From Photobacterium sp. TY1-4 (GTDB lineage Bacteria; Pseudomonadota; Gammaproteobacteria; Enterobacterales; Vibrionaceae), in the NCBI RefSeq assembly GCF_025398175.1, contig NZ_CP099734.1, forward strand, positions 3,513,193 through 3,577,192: 64,000 nucleotides of DNA. The letters run 5' to 3'. Made by a program: the position numbers and the translations under genes. Below are positions 17,262 through 27,539 of the stretch, piece after piece. The notes beneath the pieces were generated by a model, which was not told the DNA's origin, did no database searches, and was given only the letters and a program-made list of their open reading frames with translations. Within the stretch, counting starts at the first letter, position 1. Each line of letters opens with the position of its first letter.

Positions 17262-18343
17262 GATGCTCCCTTTCCAGGCCCGCTGGACACCTCTGGCGGG
17301 CGCGCCGCCAGGCCCGGTTCAAACGGGGCTGCGGCCCGGGTGATCACTGCCAGACTGAAATGCTCATAAGGGCGGATCACCATCACATCCCCGACCACCG
17401 GGCCGGCAAGCCCTGTGGCGGATGTGTGCTGCGCCACTGAACCGTAACGATAGTCGCCGCTCTCACCCCGGATCGGCACCGCCGGGCGATGGATCTGAAA
17501 CACCTGGCCGGCCCGGGTCCCATCCAGATGCCCCCGGTCCAGCACCACCACCATAGCCGTAGCCAGATACTGCTGTTGGTTGGTCAGTCCCCCCAACACT
17601 TGGGCGTGTAATCCGTGCGGCGGCGCAGAGGGAACAAAACGCAGGGCTGACTCACGAACAGGAGCAGGCGAGGGGAGCAGAACATCATTCTGGCGAACTT
17701 CCTGCAACAAAGTCGTGATCGCAATCTGACTGCGATCGTCCGCCTGACCGACCACCGACACCTCGGCAATCGCTTTCAGGGCCACCACTTCAACCGTCTC
17801 GCCGCTGGCCAGGGTGCGGGTAAAGCTCCCATCCGGGCGATAAACGCCCCATTGCCGTTGCGGACTCAGCGGTTCATCCACCCAGATGGCGGCTCCCGGG
17901 GTAATAAATTGCTGCCGCTGGCTGTCGCCCATCACCCGGGGCAGACGCGAGACATCTGCAGCCGTCAGCAAGCGATGGTCTTCTACATAAGGGAGCAACA
18001 GCTGCGCCGGTAACGTCAGGATCGGCGTGCGCTCCACCCGGACACGCGGCGAGAGTTTCACGGTTCTTTTCAGCTGTAACTGCGGCCGGCCGTCGCGCCA
18101 GATCAGGTGCAGCTGATCACCGGGATAAATCAAGTGAGGGTTCTTGATATAATCGTTGGCCTGCCACAATTCCGGCCAACGCCAGGGGCTCTCGAGAAAA
18201 TGCTCCGAAATATCCCACAAGGTGTCCCCTTTCTGGACGGTATATACCGACGGGCTCTCCGTTTTCACCGTCAAGGGTGCCGCATGCAGGCTGTTGATCG
18301 CCATTCCCCACACACAAACGCACCCCGCCACCCATCGCCACAT
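17258..18343 (-). CDS. exported LysM-domain protein
   Basis: 361 residues. A signal peptide (MWRWVAGCVC... to about residue 22, ending SLHA) is followed by one LysM domain (about 35-85: VQKGDTLWDISEHF ... NPHLIYPGDQLHL) that should bind peptidoglycan. A long C-terminal region of unknown fold follows. The start is taken at the second of two close ATGs because GGAG lies 8 bp before it; 18349 is the alternative. It is coupled to dprA by a 4-bp overlap. LysM proteins at this spot are common in Vibrionaceae; their role is not established. Confidence 0.82.
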   Translation of the reverse strand: MWRWVAGCVCVWGMAINSLHAAPLTVKTESPSVYTVQKGDTLWDISEHFLESPWRWPELWQANDYIKNPHLIYPGDQLHLIWRDGRPQLQLKRTVKLSPRVRVERTPILTLPAQLLLPYVEDHRLLTAADVSRLPRVMGDSQRQQFITPGAAIWVDEPLSPQRQWGVYRPDGSFTRTLASGETVEVVALKAIAEVSVVGQADDRSQIAITTLLQEVRQNDVLLPSPAPVRESALRFVPSAPPHGLHAQVLGGLTNQQQYLATAMVVVLDRGHLDGTRAGQVFQIHRPAVPIRGESGDYRYGSVAQHTSATGLAGPVVGDVMVIRPYEHFSLAVITRAAAPFEPGLAARPPEVSSGPGKGAS

Positions 18344-18383
18344 GCTCATTTCTCCCTGAATGCTCCGACCATTAATCACCACA

Positions 18384-18668
18384 GGTTGGCATCCGGCTCA
18401 GGACGTGTCTATGGCGTCAAACCGGCCCGCCCATGTTTTTCGGCTCACATCACTCCCCATTCCGGCCGTTGCATCCTCACCGGCAGATTAATGTTTTGCC
18501 GACGGCAAGTTCGCGGCAACCGGGCAGGGATGTCAGCTCAGCTTGCCAGCGCCGCCGCAGACCGGGACGCAATTGGTCTGCGGTGCTGTTATTTGATCTT
18601 TAAAATGACTAGAATTAGAGCAAATAAGCGATAATCGTTTTTAGCACTATCCATTTGTACGAGTACCT
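18384..18668. other. intergenic region between LysM gene and def
   Basis: 285 bp separating divergent transcription units. It must hold the promoters of both. An AT-rich stretch at 18590-18650 next to def is the likely def promoter area, but no clear -35/-10 pair stands out. No gene is supported. Confidence 0.5.
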
Positions 18669-19190
18669 ATGTCTGTATTGCAAGTATTAACATTCCCTGA
18701 TGAGCGTCTGCGGACGGTGGCCAAACCCGTCGAAGCGGTGACCCCTGAGATCCAAAAAATTGTCGATGACATGCTCGAGACCATGTACGACGAGGAAGGT
18801 ATTGGCCTTGCCGCCACTCAGGTTGATATCCACCAACGCATCGTGGTGATCGATATCTCTGAAGAGCGCAATCAGCCTATGGTACTGATCAACCCGGAAA
18901 TCATCGAAAAACACGGTGAAGATGGGATTGAAGAAGGCTGTCTGTCGGTTCCGGGCGCCCGTGCCCTGGTGCCGCGTGCTGCGGCCGTTACCGTCAAAGC
19001 CCTGAACCGCGACGGTGAAGCATACACCTTCGAAGCCGATGATCTGCTGGCCATCTGTGTTCAGCACGAGCTGGATCACCTGCAAGGCAAATTGTTCGTC
19101 GACTACCTGTCCCCGCTGAAACGCAAGCGTATTCAGGATAAACTGGCGAAAATCAAACGCTTTAACGAAAAGCACACCAACCCAGCCTAA
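18669..19190 (+). CDS. def: peptide deformylase Def
   Basis: Removes the N-formyl group from nascent proteins; Fe2+ metalloenzyme. 173 residues (E. coli 169). The three family motifs are present: GIGLAATQV (residues 44-52), EEGCLSVPG (the cysteine is a metal ligand) and [12 protein letters not shown] (HExxH). First gene of def-fmt-rsmB-trkA-trkH, the same order as E. coli. Confidence 0.98.
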   Translation: MSVLQVLTFPDERLRTVAKPVEAVTPEIQKIVDDMLETMYDEEGIGLAATQVDIHQRIVVIDISEERNQPMVLINPEIIEKHGEDGIEEGCLSVPGARALVPRAAAVTVKALNRDGEAYTFEADDLLAICVQHELDHLQGKLFVDYLSPLKRKRIQDKLAKIKRFNEKHTNPA

Positions 19191-19214
19191 CCCCAGATTG
19201 TAAGGAAGTTGACC

Positions 19215-20159
19215 TTGAGCAAGCCGTTACGCATTGTTTTTGCAGGTACGCCTGATTTCGCCGCCCGTCACCTGGCGGCGTTGTTGTCTTCAGACCATGA
19301 CGTGATTGCCGTCTATACACCGCCCGACAAACCGGCCGGCCGCGGGAAAAAAATCACCGCCAGCCCGGTGAAACAACTGGCGCAGGCACACGACATTCCG
19401 GTTTATCAGCCGGAAAACTTTAAATCCGATGAAGCCAAGCAAGAACTGGCCGCGCTTGATGCCGATCTCATGGTCGTGGTGGCCTACAGCCATCTGTTGC
19501 CGCAAAAAGTGCTCGATACCCCGCGTCTGGGCTGTATTAATGTACATGGCTCCATTCTGCCGCGCTGGCGGGGCGCAGCACCGATCCAACGCTCCATCTG
19601 GGCCGGTGATGCTGAAACCGGCGTCACCATCATGCAGATGGATATCGGTTTAGATACCGGCGATATGCTGAAAATTGCCACCACGCCGATTGAAGCCACC
19701 GATACCAGCGCCACCATGTATGACAAACTGGCTGAACTGGGGCCAGTCGCCCTGGTTGAGTGCATCAACGAGATTGCCGACGGCACCGCCGTACCGGTGA
19801 AGCAGGATGACGCGCTGGCCAATTACGCCAAGAAACTCAGCAAAGAAGAAGCCCAAATTGACTGGACGATGGACGCCGCAGCCATTGAGCGCTGCATTCG
19901 CGCCTTTAATCCATGGCCGATGAGCTACTTCACCGTCGCCGAGCAGAACGTGAAAGTCTGGCGCGCCGCAGTCGAAACCGACAACCAAGGCCAGGCGCCG
20001 GGCACCATTTTGGCAGCTGACAAACACGGGATCCTGGTCGCGACCGGCAACGGCGCCCTGCGTCTGCTGGAGCTGCAACCGCCGGGTAAGAAAGCCATGC
20101 CCGCGCAGGATCTGCTCAATTCGCGCCGGGACTGGTTTGCCGCCGGCACCGTACTGTAA
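19215..20159 (+). CDS. fmt: methionyl-tRNA formyltransferase Fmt
   Basis: Formylates initiator Met-tRNA with 10-formyl-THF. 314 residues (E. coli 315). The start is set at a TTG giving [15 protein letters not shown], in register with E. coli and 8 bp after AAGGA; an earlier TTG at 19209 is less well spaced. Motifs are [12 protein letters not shown], the catalytic [17 protein letters not shown] near 106-122 and GLDTGDML. It follows def by 24 bp. Confidence 0.96.
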   Translation: MSKPLRIVFAGTPDFAARHLAALLSSDHDVIAVYTPPDKPAGRGKKITASPVKQLAQAHDIPVYQPENFKSDEAKQELAALDADLMVVVAYSHLLPQKVLDTPRLGCINVHGSILPRWRGAAPIQRSIWAGDAETGVTIMQMDIGLDTGDMLKIATTPIEATDTSATMYDKLAELGPVALVECINEIADGTAVPVKQDDALANYAKKLSKEEAQIDWTMDAAAIERCIRAFNPWPMSYFTVAEQNVKVWRAAVETDNQGQAPGTILAADKHGILVATGNGALRLLELQPPGKKAMPAQDLLNSRRDWFAAGTVL

Positions 20160-20164
20160 TCATC

Positions 20165-20193
20165 AAGCCAGTGTCTGCACTGGCTTTTCTTTT
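20165..20193 (+). terminator. hairpin after fmt
   Basis: AAGCCAGTG (20165-20173) / CACTGGCTT (20178-20186), then TTCTTTTC. It probably reduces transcription from def-fmt into rsmB. Confidence 0.7.
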
Positions 20194-20273
20194 CTGCCCC
20201 GGAAACGAATAATTCAACTGCCGGTGCCGCAATGCCTGCCGAAGCGCCCGCAGAACTAACTCAGGAATACCAA

Positions 20274-21554
20274 ATGAACGTAAGAGCCGCAGCAGCCGAG
20301 GTGATTTATCAGGTTGTCGATCAAGGCCAGTCCCTGTCCTCGGCCCTGCCTGCCGCCCAGCAACACATCAGAGAGCGCGATCAGGCCCTGTTGCAGGAAA
20401 TCTGCTATGGCGTCCTGCGCTGGCTGCCGAAATTAGAAGCCATCACCCAGCAACTGATGGAAAAGCCGCTCAAAGGCAAGCAACGGGTGTTTCACCACCT
20501 GATCCTGGTCGGCCTGTACCAGCTCGGCTACATGCGTATTCCCGCCCATGCCGCCGTGGCCGAAACCGTCAATGCCACCAAGAACCTGAAAAAACCGCAA
20601 CTCCGCGGTTTGATCAATGCCGTGCTGCGCAATTACCAGCGCCAGCAGGCCAGTCTGGATGAGCAGGCCCAAAGCCATGATGCCGGTCGCTACGGCCATC
20701 CGGGCTGGTTACTCAAACTGATCCAGACCAGCTACCCGGAACAATATGAAGGCATCCTGACCGCGAACAATACCAAGGCGCCAATGTGGCTGCGTGTGAA
20801 CCGCCGTCACCACAGCCGCGACGCCTATCAGGCGCTGCTGAATGACGCCGGCATTGAGAGTGCGATCCACCCGCAAGCGCCGGATGCCCTGCGCCTGCTC
20901 AGCCCATGCGATGTCAGCAAGCTGCCTGGCTTTGCCGAAGGCTGGGTGTCGGTTCAGGATGCAGCCGCCCAGTTGGCAGTGGAATACCTCCAGCCACAGG
21001 CCGGTGAGCTGATCCTCGACTGCTGCGCCGCACCGGGGGGCAAAACGGCCCATATCCTGGAGCGCGAGCCCGCGTGTGACGTAGTCGCCATTGACTGTGA
21101 CGACACGCGTTTGGCCCGGGTACACGAGAATCTGCAGCGATTGAACCTTCAGGCCCAGACCCTGTGTGCCGATGCCCGTTACCCGTCGCAGTGGTGGCAG
21201 GGAGCACAGTTCGACCGCATTCTGCTGGATGCGCCGTGCTCGGCCACCGGGGTGATCCGTCGCCATCCGGACATCAAATGGCTGCGCCGCGCCGATGACA
21301 TTGCAGCACTGGCGCAGCTCCAGGCTGAAATCGTCGATGCCATGTGGCAACAGCTCAAACCGGGCGGGACCCTGGTGTACGCCACCTGCTCAATCACGCC
21401 GCAGGAAAACTGCGATCAAGTTACGGCTTTTGTAGCCCGCACAGCCGATGCCACGCTAATCGACAGCGACCCGCAACAGCCGGGACGCCAGATCCTGCCA
21501 GGGGAAGACGAGATGGACGGGTTTTACTACGCAGTGATCCGAAAATCACCATAG
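20274..21554 (+). CDS. rsmB: 16S rRNA (cytosine-967-C5)-methyltransferase RsmB
   Basis: Methylates C967 of 16S rRNA using SAM. 426 residues (E. coli 429). A NusB-like N-terminal RNA-binding domain (1-140) precedes the methyltransferase domain, with SAM loop [13 protein letters not shown], motif [20 protein letters not shown] and motif [17 protein letters not shown] (the two catalytic cysteines). The start is taken at [12 protein letters not shown] behind AGGA; the frame extends 42 bp further upstream. Confidence 0.96.
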   Translation: MNVRAAAAEVIYQVVDQGQSLSSALPAAQQHIRERDQALLQEICYGVLRWLPKLEAITQQLMEKPLKGKQRVFHHLILVGLYQLGYMRIPAHAAVAETVNATKNLKKPQLRGLINAVLRNYQRQQASLDEQAQSHDAGRYGHPGWLLKLIQTSYPEQYEGILTANNTKAPMWLRVNRRHHSRDAYQALLNDAGIESAIHPQAPDALRLLSPCDVSKLPGFAEGWVSVQDAAAQLAVEYLQPQAGELILDCCAAPGGKTAHILEREPACDVVAIDCDDTRLARVHENLQRLNLQAQTLCADARYPSQWWQGAQFDRILLDAPCSATGVIRRHPDIKWLRRADDIAALAQLQAEIVDAMWQQLKPGGTLVYATCSITPQENCDQVTAFVARTADATLIDSDPQQPGRQILPGEDEMDGFYYAVIRKSP

Positions 21555-21648
21555 AATGTCCTGAATCTGTCAAAACAAGGATTTACCTCAAGGTCACTTG
21601 CGCTGGGCGTAGTAACCTAAAGCAGAACGAACCGTAAACAGAGATGCT

Positions 21649-23025
21649 ATGAAGATTATCATCCTCGGTGCCGGTCAGGTCGGCGGCACACTGGCCGAAA
21701 ACCTGGTGGGCGAGAATAACGACATCACCATTGTCGATAAAGATCCGGAGCGGCTGCGCGAGCTGCAGGACAAGTATGATTTGCGGGTGGTCCAAGGCTT
21801 TGCCAGCCATCCCCGCACGCTGCGCGAAGCCGGTGCCCAGGATGCCGATATGTTGGTGGCCGTCACGAACTCCGACGAAACCAACATGATCGCCTGTCAG
21901 ATTGCATTTACCCTGTTTAACACCCCGAACCGGGTGGCGCGGATCCGTTCACCGGAATATCTCAAAGAGAAAGAACACCTGTTCCAGTCCGACGCGGTAC
22001 CGGTCGATCACCTGATCGCGCCGGAAGAGCTGGTGACCGGCTACATTGAGCGACTGATTGAGTACCCGGGGGCGCTGCAGGTGGTCGGGTTCGCCGAAGA
22101 CAAAGTCGGCCTGGTGGCCGTCAAAGCCTATTACGGCGGTCCGCTGGTCGGCAATGCTCTGTCGGCGCTGCGCGAACACATGCCGCACATTGATACCCGG
22201 GTCGCGGCGATTTTCCGTCAGGGACGGCCAATCCGGCCGCAGGGTACCACCATTATTGAAGCCGATGACGAAGTCTTCTTCGTCGCGGCCAGCAACCATA
22301 TCCGCTCGGTGATGAGTGAGCTGCAACGGCTGGAGAAACCGTACAAGCGGCTGATGATTGTCGGCGGGGGGAACATCGGCGCCGGTCTGGCCCGTCGCCT
22401 GGAGCAGAGCTACAGCGTCAAACTGATCGAACGCAACCCGGAGCGGGCTGAGAGCCTGTCCGAAATGCTGGAAAATACCATTGTGTTTTGCGGCGATGCT
22501 TCCGATCAGGAACTGCTGAGCGAAGAGCACATCGAGCAAATCGATGTATTTGTCGCCGTCACCAATGATGATGAAGCCAATATCATGTCAGCCATGCTGG
22601 CCAAACGGATGGGCGCCAAGAAAGTCATGGTGCTGATCCAACGTGGTGCCTATGTCGACCTGGTTCAGGGCGGCACCATCGATATTGCGATCTCGCCGCA
22701 GCAGGCCACCATTTCAGCCCTGCTGACCCACGTGCGCAAGGCCGACATTGTCAACGTTTCCTCGCTGCGCCGTGGCGCGGCCGAGGCGATTGAAGCCATT
22801 GCCCATGGTGATGCCAGCACCTCGAAAGTGGTCGGGCGGGCAATCGGGGAGATCAAACTGCCGCCGGGCACCACCATCGGCGCCGTCGTGCGCGGGGATG
22901 AAGTGTTGATCGCCCATGACCGCACCGTGATCGAGCAAGACGATCACGTGGTGATGTTCCTGGTCGACAAGAAGTATATCCCTGACGTTGAACGCCTGTT
23001 CCAACCAAGCCCGTTCTTCCTGTAA
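21649..23025 (+). CDS. trkA: Trk potassium uptake regulator TrkA
   Basis: Peripheral cytoplasmic NAD(H)-binding subunit that gates the TrkH channel. 458 residues, the same as E. coli. Two RCK halves are seen: [13 protein letters not shown] at residue 7 and [14 protein letters not shown] at about 240, each followed by a C-terminal RCK_C segment. trkH begins 5 bp after it. Confidence 0.98.
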   Translation: MKIIILGAGQVGGTLAENLVGENNDITIVDKDPERLRELQDKYDLRVVQGFASHPRTLREAGAQDADMLVAVTNSDETNMIACQIAFTLFNTPNRVARIRSPEYLKEKEHLFQSDAVPVDHLIAPEELVTGYIERLIEYPGALQVVGFAEDKVGLVAVKAYYGGPLVGNALSALREHMPHIDTRVAAIFRQGRPIRPQGTTIIEADDEVFFVAASNHIRSVMSELQRLEKPYKRLMIVGGGNIGAGLARRLEQSYSVKLIERNPERAESLSEMLENTIVFCGDASDQELLSEEHIEQIDVFVAVTNDDEANIMSAMLAKRMGAKKVMVLIQRGAYVDLVQGGTIDIAISPQQATISALLTHVRKADIVNVSSLRRGAAEAIEAIAHGDASTSKVVGRAIGEIKLPPGTTIGAVVRGDEVLIAHDRTVIEQDDHVVMFLVDKKYIPDVERLFQPSPFFL

Positions 23026-23030
23026 CTGCT

Positions 23031-24476
23031 ATGGTGAACTACCGTCCCATTTTATTTGTGATCGGGCTGGTCCTTTCCAAGATCGCCCTGTTCATGTACG
23101 TACCCACGCTGCTGGCCTTTTTTACCGGCACCGGGGGTTTTATCGACTTTGCCACTGCGGTGCTGATCACCCACCTGGTGGCATTTCTCTGCCTGACGCT
23201 CGGCCGGACTGAGGAGTTCAAACTCGGGGTGCGGGACATGTTCCTGATCACCACCCTGGTGTGGACCATCGCCAGCGCCTTCGCCGCCTTGCCGTTTGTG
23301 TTGATTAACCACATCAGCTTTACCGATGCCTACTTCGAGACCATGTCGGGGATCACCACCACCGGCTCTACGGTCCTCAGCGGGTTGGACGAAATGGCCC
23401 CGAGCATTCTACTGTGGCGCTCGACCCTGCAATGGCTGGGCGGGATCGGCTTTATCGTGATGGGCGTTGCCATCCTGCCAATGCTGAACGTGGGCGGGAT
23501 GCGGCTGTTCCAGACCGAGTCTTCCGACTGGTCGGATAAAAGCTCACCGCGGACCAAAAACGTGGCGAAGAATATCGTCAACGTCTACCTGATCCTGACC
23601 GGACTGTGCTTTATCGGTTACCTGTTGGCCGGGATGAATTCCTTTGATGCCATCAACCACGCATTTACCACCCTGTCGACCGGCGGCTATTCCACGTCCG
23701 ACGGCTCGATGAACCACTTCTCCAACCAGGCCCACTGGGTGGCGATCGTGTTCATGTTTGCCGGGGGCCTGCCGTTTTTGCTGTTTGTGCAGGCATTGCG
23801 CAAGAAAAAAGTCACCGCGCTACTCAAAGATGCCCAGGTCCGCGGCTTTACCCTGCTGGTGCTGTCAGCCGGGCTGGCTGTCGCCTGCTGGCTGACCTGG
23901 CAGCAGGACTATACGTTCAGCGACGCGTTTCGGGTGGCACTGTTTAATATCGTCTCGGTGGTCACCACCACCGGCTTCGGGCTGTCCGATTTCTCAGCCT
24001 GGGGACCGTTTCCGACCATCGTGTTTGCCTTTATGATGCTGGCCGGCGGTTGCTCCGGCTCCACCGCCGGCGGGGCCAAAATCTTCCGTTTCCAGGTCGC
24101 GCTGGCGCTGCTGCGCAAGCAGATGATGCAGCTGATCCACCCGTCGGGTATTTTCGTCCAGCGCTACAACGGCCGCCCGGTGACCGACAATATCGTGCGC
24201 TCGGTAGTGGCCTTTGCCCTGACCTTTATTCTCACCATCATCGTGGTCGCGGCCATCTTAGGCGGCCTGGGATTGGATCCGGTGACCAGTATCACCGGGG
24301 CCATGACCGCCGTCGCCAATGTCGGGCCGGGGATGGGCGAGGTGATCGGGCCGACCGGGAACTTTGCTTCCCTGCCGGATCTGGCCAAATGGGTTTTAAG
24401 TTTCGGGATGTTGATGGGCCGGCTGGAGATCCTGACCGTCCTGGTGGTCTTCTTCCCGGCCTTCTGGCGGAACTAA
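23031..24476 (+). CDS. trkH: Trk potassium transporter membrane subunit TrkH
   Basis: Inner-membrane K+ channel-like transporter. 481 residues (E. coli 483). Four pore-loop repeats are visible: SGITTTGSTV, LSTGGYSTSDG, VTTTGFGLSD and VANVGPGMGEV. About ten membrane segments can be read. It forms a two-gene unit with trkA. Confidence 0.97.
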   Translation: MVNYRPILFVIGLVLSKIALFMYVPTLLAFFTGTGGFIDFATAVLITHLVAFLCLTLGRTEEFKLGVRDMFLITTLVWTIASAFAALPFVLINHISFTDAYFETMSGITTTGSTVLSGLDEMAPSILLWRSTLQWLGGIGFIVMGVAILPMLNVGGMRLFQTESSDWSDKSSPRTKNVAKNIVNVYLILTGLCFIGYLLAGMNSFDAINHAFTTLSTGGYSTSDGSMNHFSNQAHWVAIVFMFAGGLPFLLFVQALRKKKVTALLKDAQVRGFTLLVLSAGLAVACWLTWQQDYTFSDAFRVALFNIVSVVTTTGFGLSDFSAWGPFPTIVFAFMMLAGGCSGSTAGGAKIFRFQVALALLRKQMMQLIHPSGIFVQRYNGRPVTDNIVRSVVAFALTFILTIIVVAAILGGLGLDPVTSITGAMTAVANVGPGMGEVIGPTGNFASLPDLAKWVLSFGMLMGRLEILTVLVVFFPAFWRN

Positions 24477-24507
24477 TTCAGAACGCGAACCCTTGACGGG
24501 TGCAACA

Positions 24508-24552
24508 CCTGATCAGCCTCGACGCTGGCTGCCAGTCCCGGGGCTGATCAGG
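24508..24552. repeat. long inverted repeat after trkH
   Basis: Perfect 11-bp arms CCTGATCAGCC (24508-24518) and GGCTGATCAGG (24542-24552) around a 23-base loop. No T run follows. It lies between the convergent trkH and haemolysin-III genes and could act as a transcript-end hairpin. Confidence 0.5.
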
Positions 24553-24569
24553 GGATTCACCGATTTCGG

Positions 24570-25229
24570 CTAAATCGGCTCCACATAGAAATAGATCGAG
24601 CAAAAATGGCACACAGTACCGCCGAGCACGAACAGGTGCCAGATGGCATGATTGAACGGCACCCGGTCCCAGACATAGAAAATCACCCCCAGCGAATAGA
24701 CCAGCCCGCCGGCACCCAGCAAGACCAGTCCCCCGGTCGATAAGGATAAAGCCAGCGGATAAACCGCGACCAGGGCCAGCCACCCCATCACCAGATACGT
24801 GATCAGGGACAAGCGCTTAAACCGGTACACAAAGGCAATTTTCAGCACAATGCCAACAAGGGCGATACTCCAGATCACCGCCATCAGCGTGATCGCCAGC
24901 GGGGTGCGGAGTGAGATCAGCAAGAAAGGCGTGTAGGTCCCGGCGATCAGCAAATAGATCGCGCAGTGATCGAAGGTTTTCAGGGCCCGCTTGGCGCGCT
25001 CAGACGGGATCGCATGATAGAGGGTAGAGGCCAGATACAGCAGGATCATACTGCTGCCGTAAATACTCAGGCTGGTAATACTCAACCCGTCCGCACCGGC
25101 ATCAATGGCCTGGTTTAACAGTAAAACCAGGCCGACAATCCCGAAAATCATCCCCAGGCCGTGGCTGATGCTGTTCGCCACTTCTTCGGCCACCGAATAC
25201 CCGGAGGTTGCTGCCAATTGCTTTGCCAT
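24570..25229 (-). CDS. trhA: haemolysin III / PAQR-family membrane protein (YqfA/TrhA)
   Basis: 219 residues, the same length as E. coli YqfA, with seven hydrophobic segments. Family metal-site motifs are visible: [12 protein letters not shown] in TM1, [17 protein letters not shown] in TM3, and [17 protein letters not shown] in TM7. The family is linked to membrane fluidity and hydrolase-like activity; true haemolysis is doubtful. It is a single gene convergent with trkH. Confidence 0.92.
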   Translation of the reverse strand: MAKQLAATSGYSVAEEVANSISHGLGMIFGIVGLVLLLNQAIDAGADGLSITSLSIYGSSMILLYLASTLYHAIPSERAKRALKTFDHCAIYLLIAGTYTPFLLISLRTPLAITLMAVIWSIALVGIVLKIAFVYRFKRLSLITYLVMGWLALVAVYPLALSLSTGGLVLLGAGGLVYSLGVIFYVWDRVPFNHAIWHLFVLGGTVCHFCSIYFYVEPI

Positions 25230-25321
25230 CTATACGGCTCCTCATGAGAGTATTAACTCAACTGATTCGCAGTATGGCACACTTTAGCTTACAGGTGTAA
25301 GCTGAAATAAATAATTCACTC

Positions 25322-26107
25322 TCAGGTGTGCTGATCCAGATAAGCCAGCACCCACTTGCCCGCCTGCGACGGTGGGGTATCCGCCGGGATCACACAATGC
25401 CGTGCCAGCTCGCCCTGCTGCCCGAGCAATCCGGCCAGCATTCCCCGCAGGCCATGATGACGGCGATCGATTTCAAACCAGAGCGCCAGTTCAGTGTCAT
25501 GGCGATAGGCCACAATTTCCAGCTCCCGCCACCGGCCATGGAACGGCCCGGCAACCGGCACCAGTTCAAACTCCTGCACGAAGGGCAGGGGAAAGCCTTG
25601 CGCAGCCTCGCACTCCACCTGGCGGATCCGCAACCCCGCCTGCTCCAGCGCGGTGAACACACCGTCCATCAGCGGATCCGGACGCACCGTCAGCCGGTCA
25701 CGATCTTTCGGATCCAGAGCCAGCGGAATATCGAGGTGGGTTTCGAGCCAGACTTTGGCATCGCCGATGGTAATGGGGGTGTTGTACGGCAGCGTCAGCG
25801 CCACCTCGAATTGCCGGGTATCCCCGGCGGCCACGGTAAAGGGTTCCGCCAGCGACCAGTGGGCCAGCGTACAGGTCTGGCGGATGGTTTCCGGCTCGGA
25901 TGACTCATCCTCCGTTTCGACATCTGCCAGATACTGGCAACACAGGTAGAGCTGGATACGCTCTACCTTCTGGGCTGCCTTGCCGCCCTGAACAACCACG
26001 GTGATCGGCAGGGTTTCCCCCGGGATCAGCACATCACGCTGTAAGACCGCATCCACTTTGGCCGCACCAATCCCGAGACTGGCCAGGCTTTTCCGTAACA
26101 AAGACAT
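25322..26107 (-). CDS. Spo0M-like arrestin-fold protein
   Basis: 261 residues with the Spo0M (sporulation-control) family start SLLRKSLASLGIGAAKVDAVL. A predicted arrestin-like beta-sandwich is inferred from the repeated strand pattern and the PGETLPITVVVQGG segment. Despite the name the family is widespread in non-sporulating bacteria; its role there is unclear. It stands alone on the minus strand, 214 bp after the trhA start. Confidence 0.82.
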   Translation of the reverse strand: MSLLRKSLASLGIGAAKVDAVLQRDVLIPGETLPITVVVQGGKAAQKVERIQLYLCCQYLADVETEDESSEPETIRQTCTLAHWSLAEPFTVAAGDTRQFEVALTLPYNTPITIGDAKVWLETHLDIPLALDPKDRDRLTVRPDPLMDGVFTALEQAGLRIRQVECEAAQGFPLPFVQEFELVPVAGPFHGRWRELEIVAYRHDTELALWFEIDRRHHGLRGMLAGLLGQQGELARHCVIPADTPPSQAGKWVLAYLDQHT

Positions 26108-26200
26108 CCCCCCTCCTCAATCCGTTGACTCAGATATGCAACGAATATAGTGTGCAAAGAATTGGGGTCAGCCGCAAGCAAGCGCCGCGGGGAAATGAAA

Positions 26201-26225
26201 AAGAAAAACGGAGCCTGGGCTCCGT
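26201..26225 (-). terminator. terminator after the GntR-family gene
   Basis: ACGGAGCC / GGCTCCGT hairpin (26208-26225), followed in the minus direction by TTTTTCTTTTTC. Confidence 0.8.
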
Positions 26226-26242
26226 CTCGAAATTCTGGGAAA

Positions 26243-26920
26243 TTATTTCAGCAAATCAATGGTGGCCTGGCGGGCAGCGTCCGGATCCCGCGCCAGGATC
26301 CCATCCACAATCCGCTGATGAATATCCAGCTTCAGCACCCGATCGCGGGTGATGATCCGGAAATAACTTTCAAACACCGCTTTGAACAGGTTCCCGAACG
26401 GACTGATAAAGTGATTCCCCGAAGCAAAATAGATCAGCTGATGGAAACGGGTATCGACATCAATCCATTGCTCCTGATCGAAATTATCGCCCAGTTGATA
26501 CATCGCCTCCATCAGGGCTTTCAGCTCCGCCCGATCCGCCTCGCTGGCATTGACCGCCGTCAGTGCCGCGGCCTGTGGCTCCAGCGTCATGCGAACCTGC
26601 TGGAATTCTTCGACCAGTTCATGATGCTGTTCACAACTGAGCCAGACCAGTAAGTCCTGATCCAGATAGTTCCAGTTACGCTTGGGCAGGACCCGGGTCC
26701 CGATACGGGGGCGGGGCAAGACCATGCCTTTGGCGGCAAGCATCTTAATGGCTTCACGCACAGCAGTACGACTAACGCCATACATTTCGCCCAATTCAAC
26801 TTCGCCCGGCAGAATATCTCCCGGTACGGTTTCTCCACGCAGTATCCGCTGGCCAATCGACTCGGCCAGTTTGTAAGATAGGTTCCGGTTGGTCACTAAC
26901 CGTTGCTGATCCCGTTCCAT
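26243..26920 (-). CDS. GntR-family (FCD/FadR subclass) transcription regulator
   Basis: 225 residues. An N-terminal winged helix-turn-helix (about 10-75, with ELGEMYGVSRTAVREAIKML) is joined to an all-helical FCD ligand domain (90-220). The start is at MERDQQRL behind GGGAGGGAAA; the frame runs further upstream without support. Regulators of this type control sugar-acid or carboxylic-acid genes, but no such genes are adjacent, so the target is unknown. It resembles DgoR/LldR-type proteins in layout only. Confidence 0.85.
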   Translation of the reverse strand: MERDQQRLVTNRNLSYKLAESIGQRILRGETVPGDILPGEVELGEMYGVSRTAVREAIKMLAAKGMVLPRPRIGTRVLPKRNWNYLDQDLLVWLSCEQHHELVEEFQQVRMTLEPQAAALTAVNASEADRAELKALMEAMYQLGDNFDQEQWIDVDTRFHQLIYFASGNHFISPFGNLFKAVFESYFRIITRDRVLKLDIHQRIVDGILARDPDAARQATIDLLK

Positions 26921-27219
26921 TTTCCCTCCCAGGCTATTTTTATAATAGTTGCCAGCTAGAGGCATTAGACCACAAAGCACACAGTGAGAAACGGTTTATC
27001 TTCACAGATGCCGATAAGGCTAACAGTTTCTTGCTGTTATTCCCCGCAGACCGCACTAGAAGCCACCACAAATATTCGCTCGACTTCATATTTGGTTGCT
27101 GATATATTCGCCGCCGAAAAATACCCGCACTGCCGCACAGGATAGGTTTCGCCAGCGATAACGGCGGCAGTGACTTGATTGATTTGGCCACGGATGCGCC
27201 GCCTCACGACAGGTGAACC
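26921..27219. other. intergenic region upstream of the GntR-family gene
   Basis: About 300 bp with no convincing frame. It probably holds the minus-strand promoter of the regulator; TATTTTTATAATAG-like sequence occurs near 26935-26947. A 121-residue minus-strand frame (27086-27451) has no family resemblance and is not called. Confidence 0.4.
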
Positions 27220-27405
27220 ATGCGCTCAACAACTTTTGCCAGAATGGCCCCCCGCAGCCCGGCACGCTTGCGTGCAACCGCGCACGCCGCACGCTGCAAG
27301 GCCAAACCCCAAGCCACCGCGACCCTGCTGACCTTAACACCGGCAACCGGTGAGCCGAACAGCCCGCAGCCAACCCGTCCGGTACACGAAGGACAAGCGG
27401 CCTGA
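27220..27405 (+). CDS. possible small basic protein, unknown function
   Basis: 61 residues rich in Ala, Arg, Pro and Thr, with no recognised family. Support: AGGTGAACC just before the ATG (a good ribosome site), codon choice like the neighbours (GCC, ACC, CCG, CTG), and a 10-bp hairpin straight after the stop. Against: short, low-complexity composition and a long overlapping frame on the other strand. It could be chance in GC-rich DNA. Confidence 0.3.
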   Translation: MRSTTFARMAPRSPARLRATAHAARCKAKPQATATLLTLTPATGEPNSPQPTRPVHEGQAA

Positions 27406-27410
27406 TGGCC

Positions 27411-27440
27411 GACGGTGACCGTCTTGCCACGGTCACCGTC
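27411..27440. terminator. hairpin downstream of the possible small gene
   Basis: GACGGTGACC / GGTCACCGTC arms around GTCTTGCCAC-like loop sequence. No T tract follows on the plus strand, so function as a terminator is uncertain. It lies 5 bp after the stop of the 61-residue frame. Confidence 0.45.
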
Positions 27441-27539
27441 TGATCTGACATTTGTAACCCTACTCGGTTTGGGGTAATTTACCCGGATAAAAACCAGGCC
27501 TATTCAGGCCGTCTTGTCCGCCGAACCCAGGGAGCCGCC

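Noticed and set aside
18107..18634. 175-codon plus-strand frame overlapping the LysM gene and the def upstream region
   Set aside because: No family match, low-complexity His/Arg-rich product, mostly antisense to the LysM coding sequence.
24478..24783. 101-codon minus-strand frame after trkH
   Set aside because: Overlaps the TrhA coding sequence in another frame and crosses the inverted repeat; no family likeness.
27086..27451. 121-codon minus-strand frame
   Set aside because: Trp/Arg/Cys-rich composition without a family; better read as the shadow of the 61-codon plus-strand frame or as non-coding DNA.
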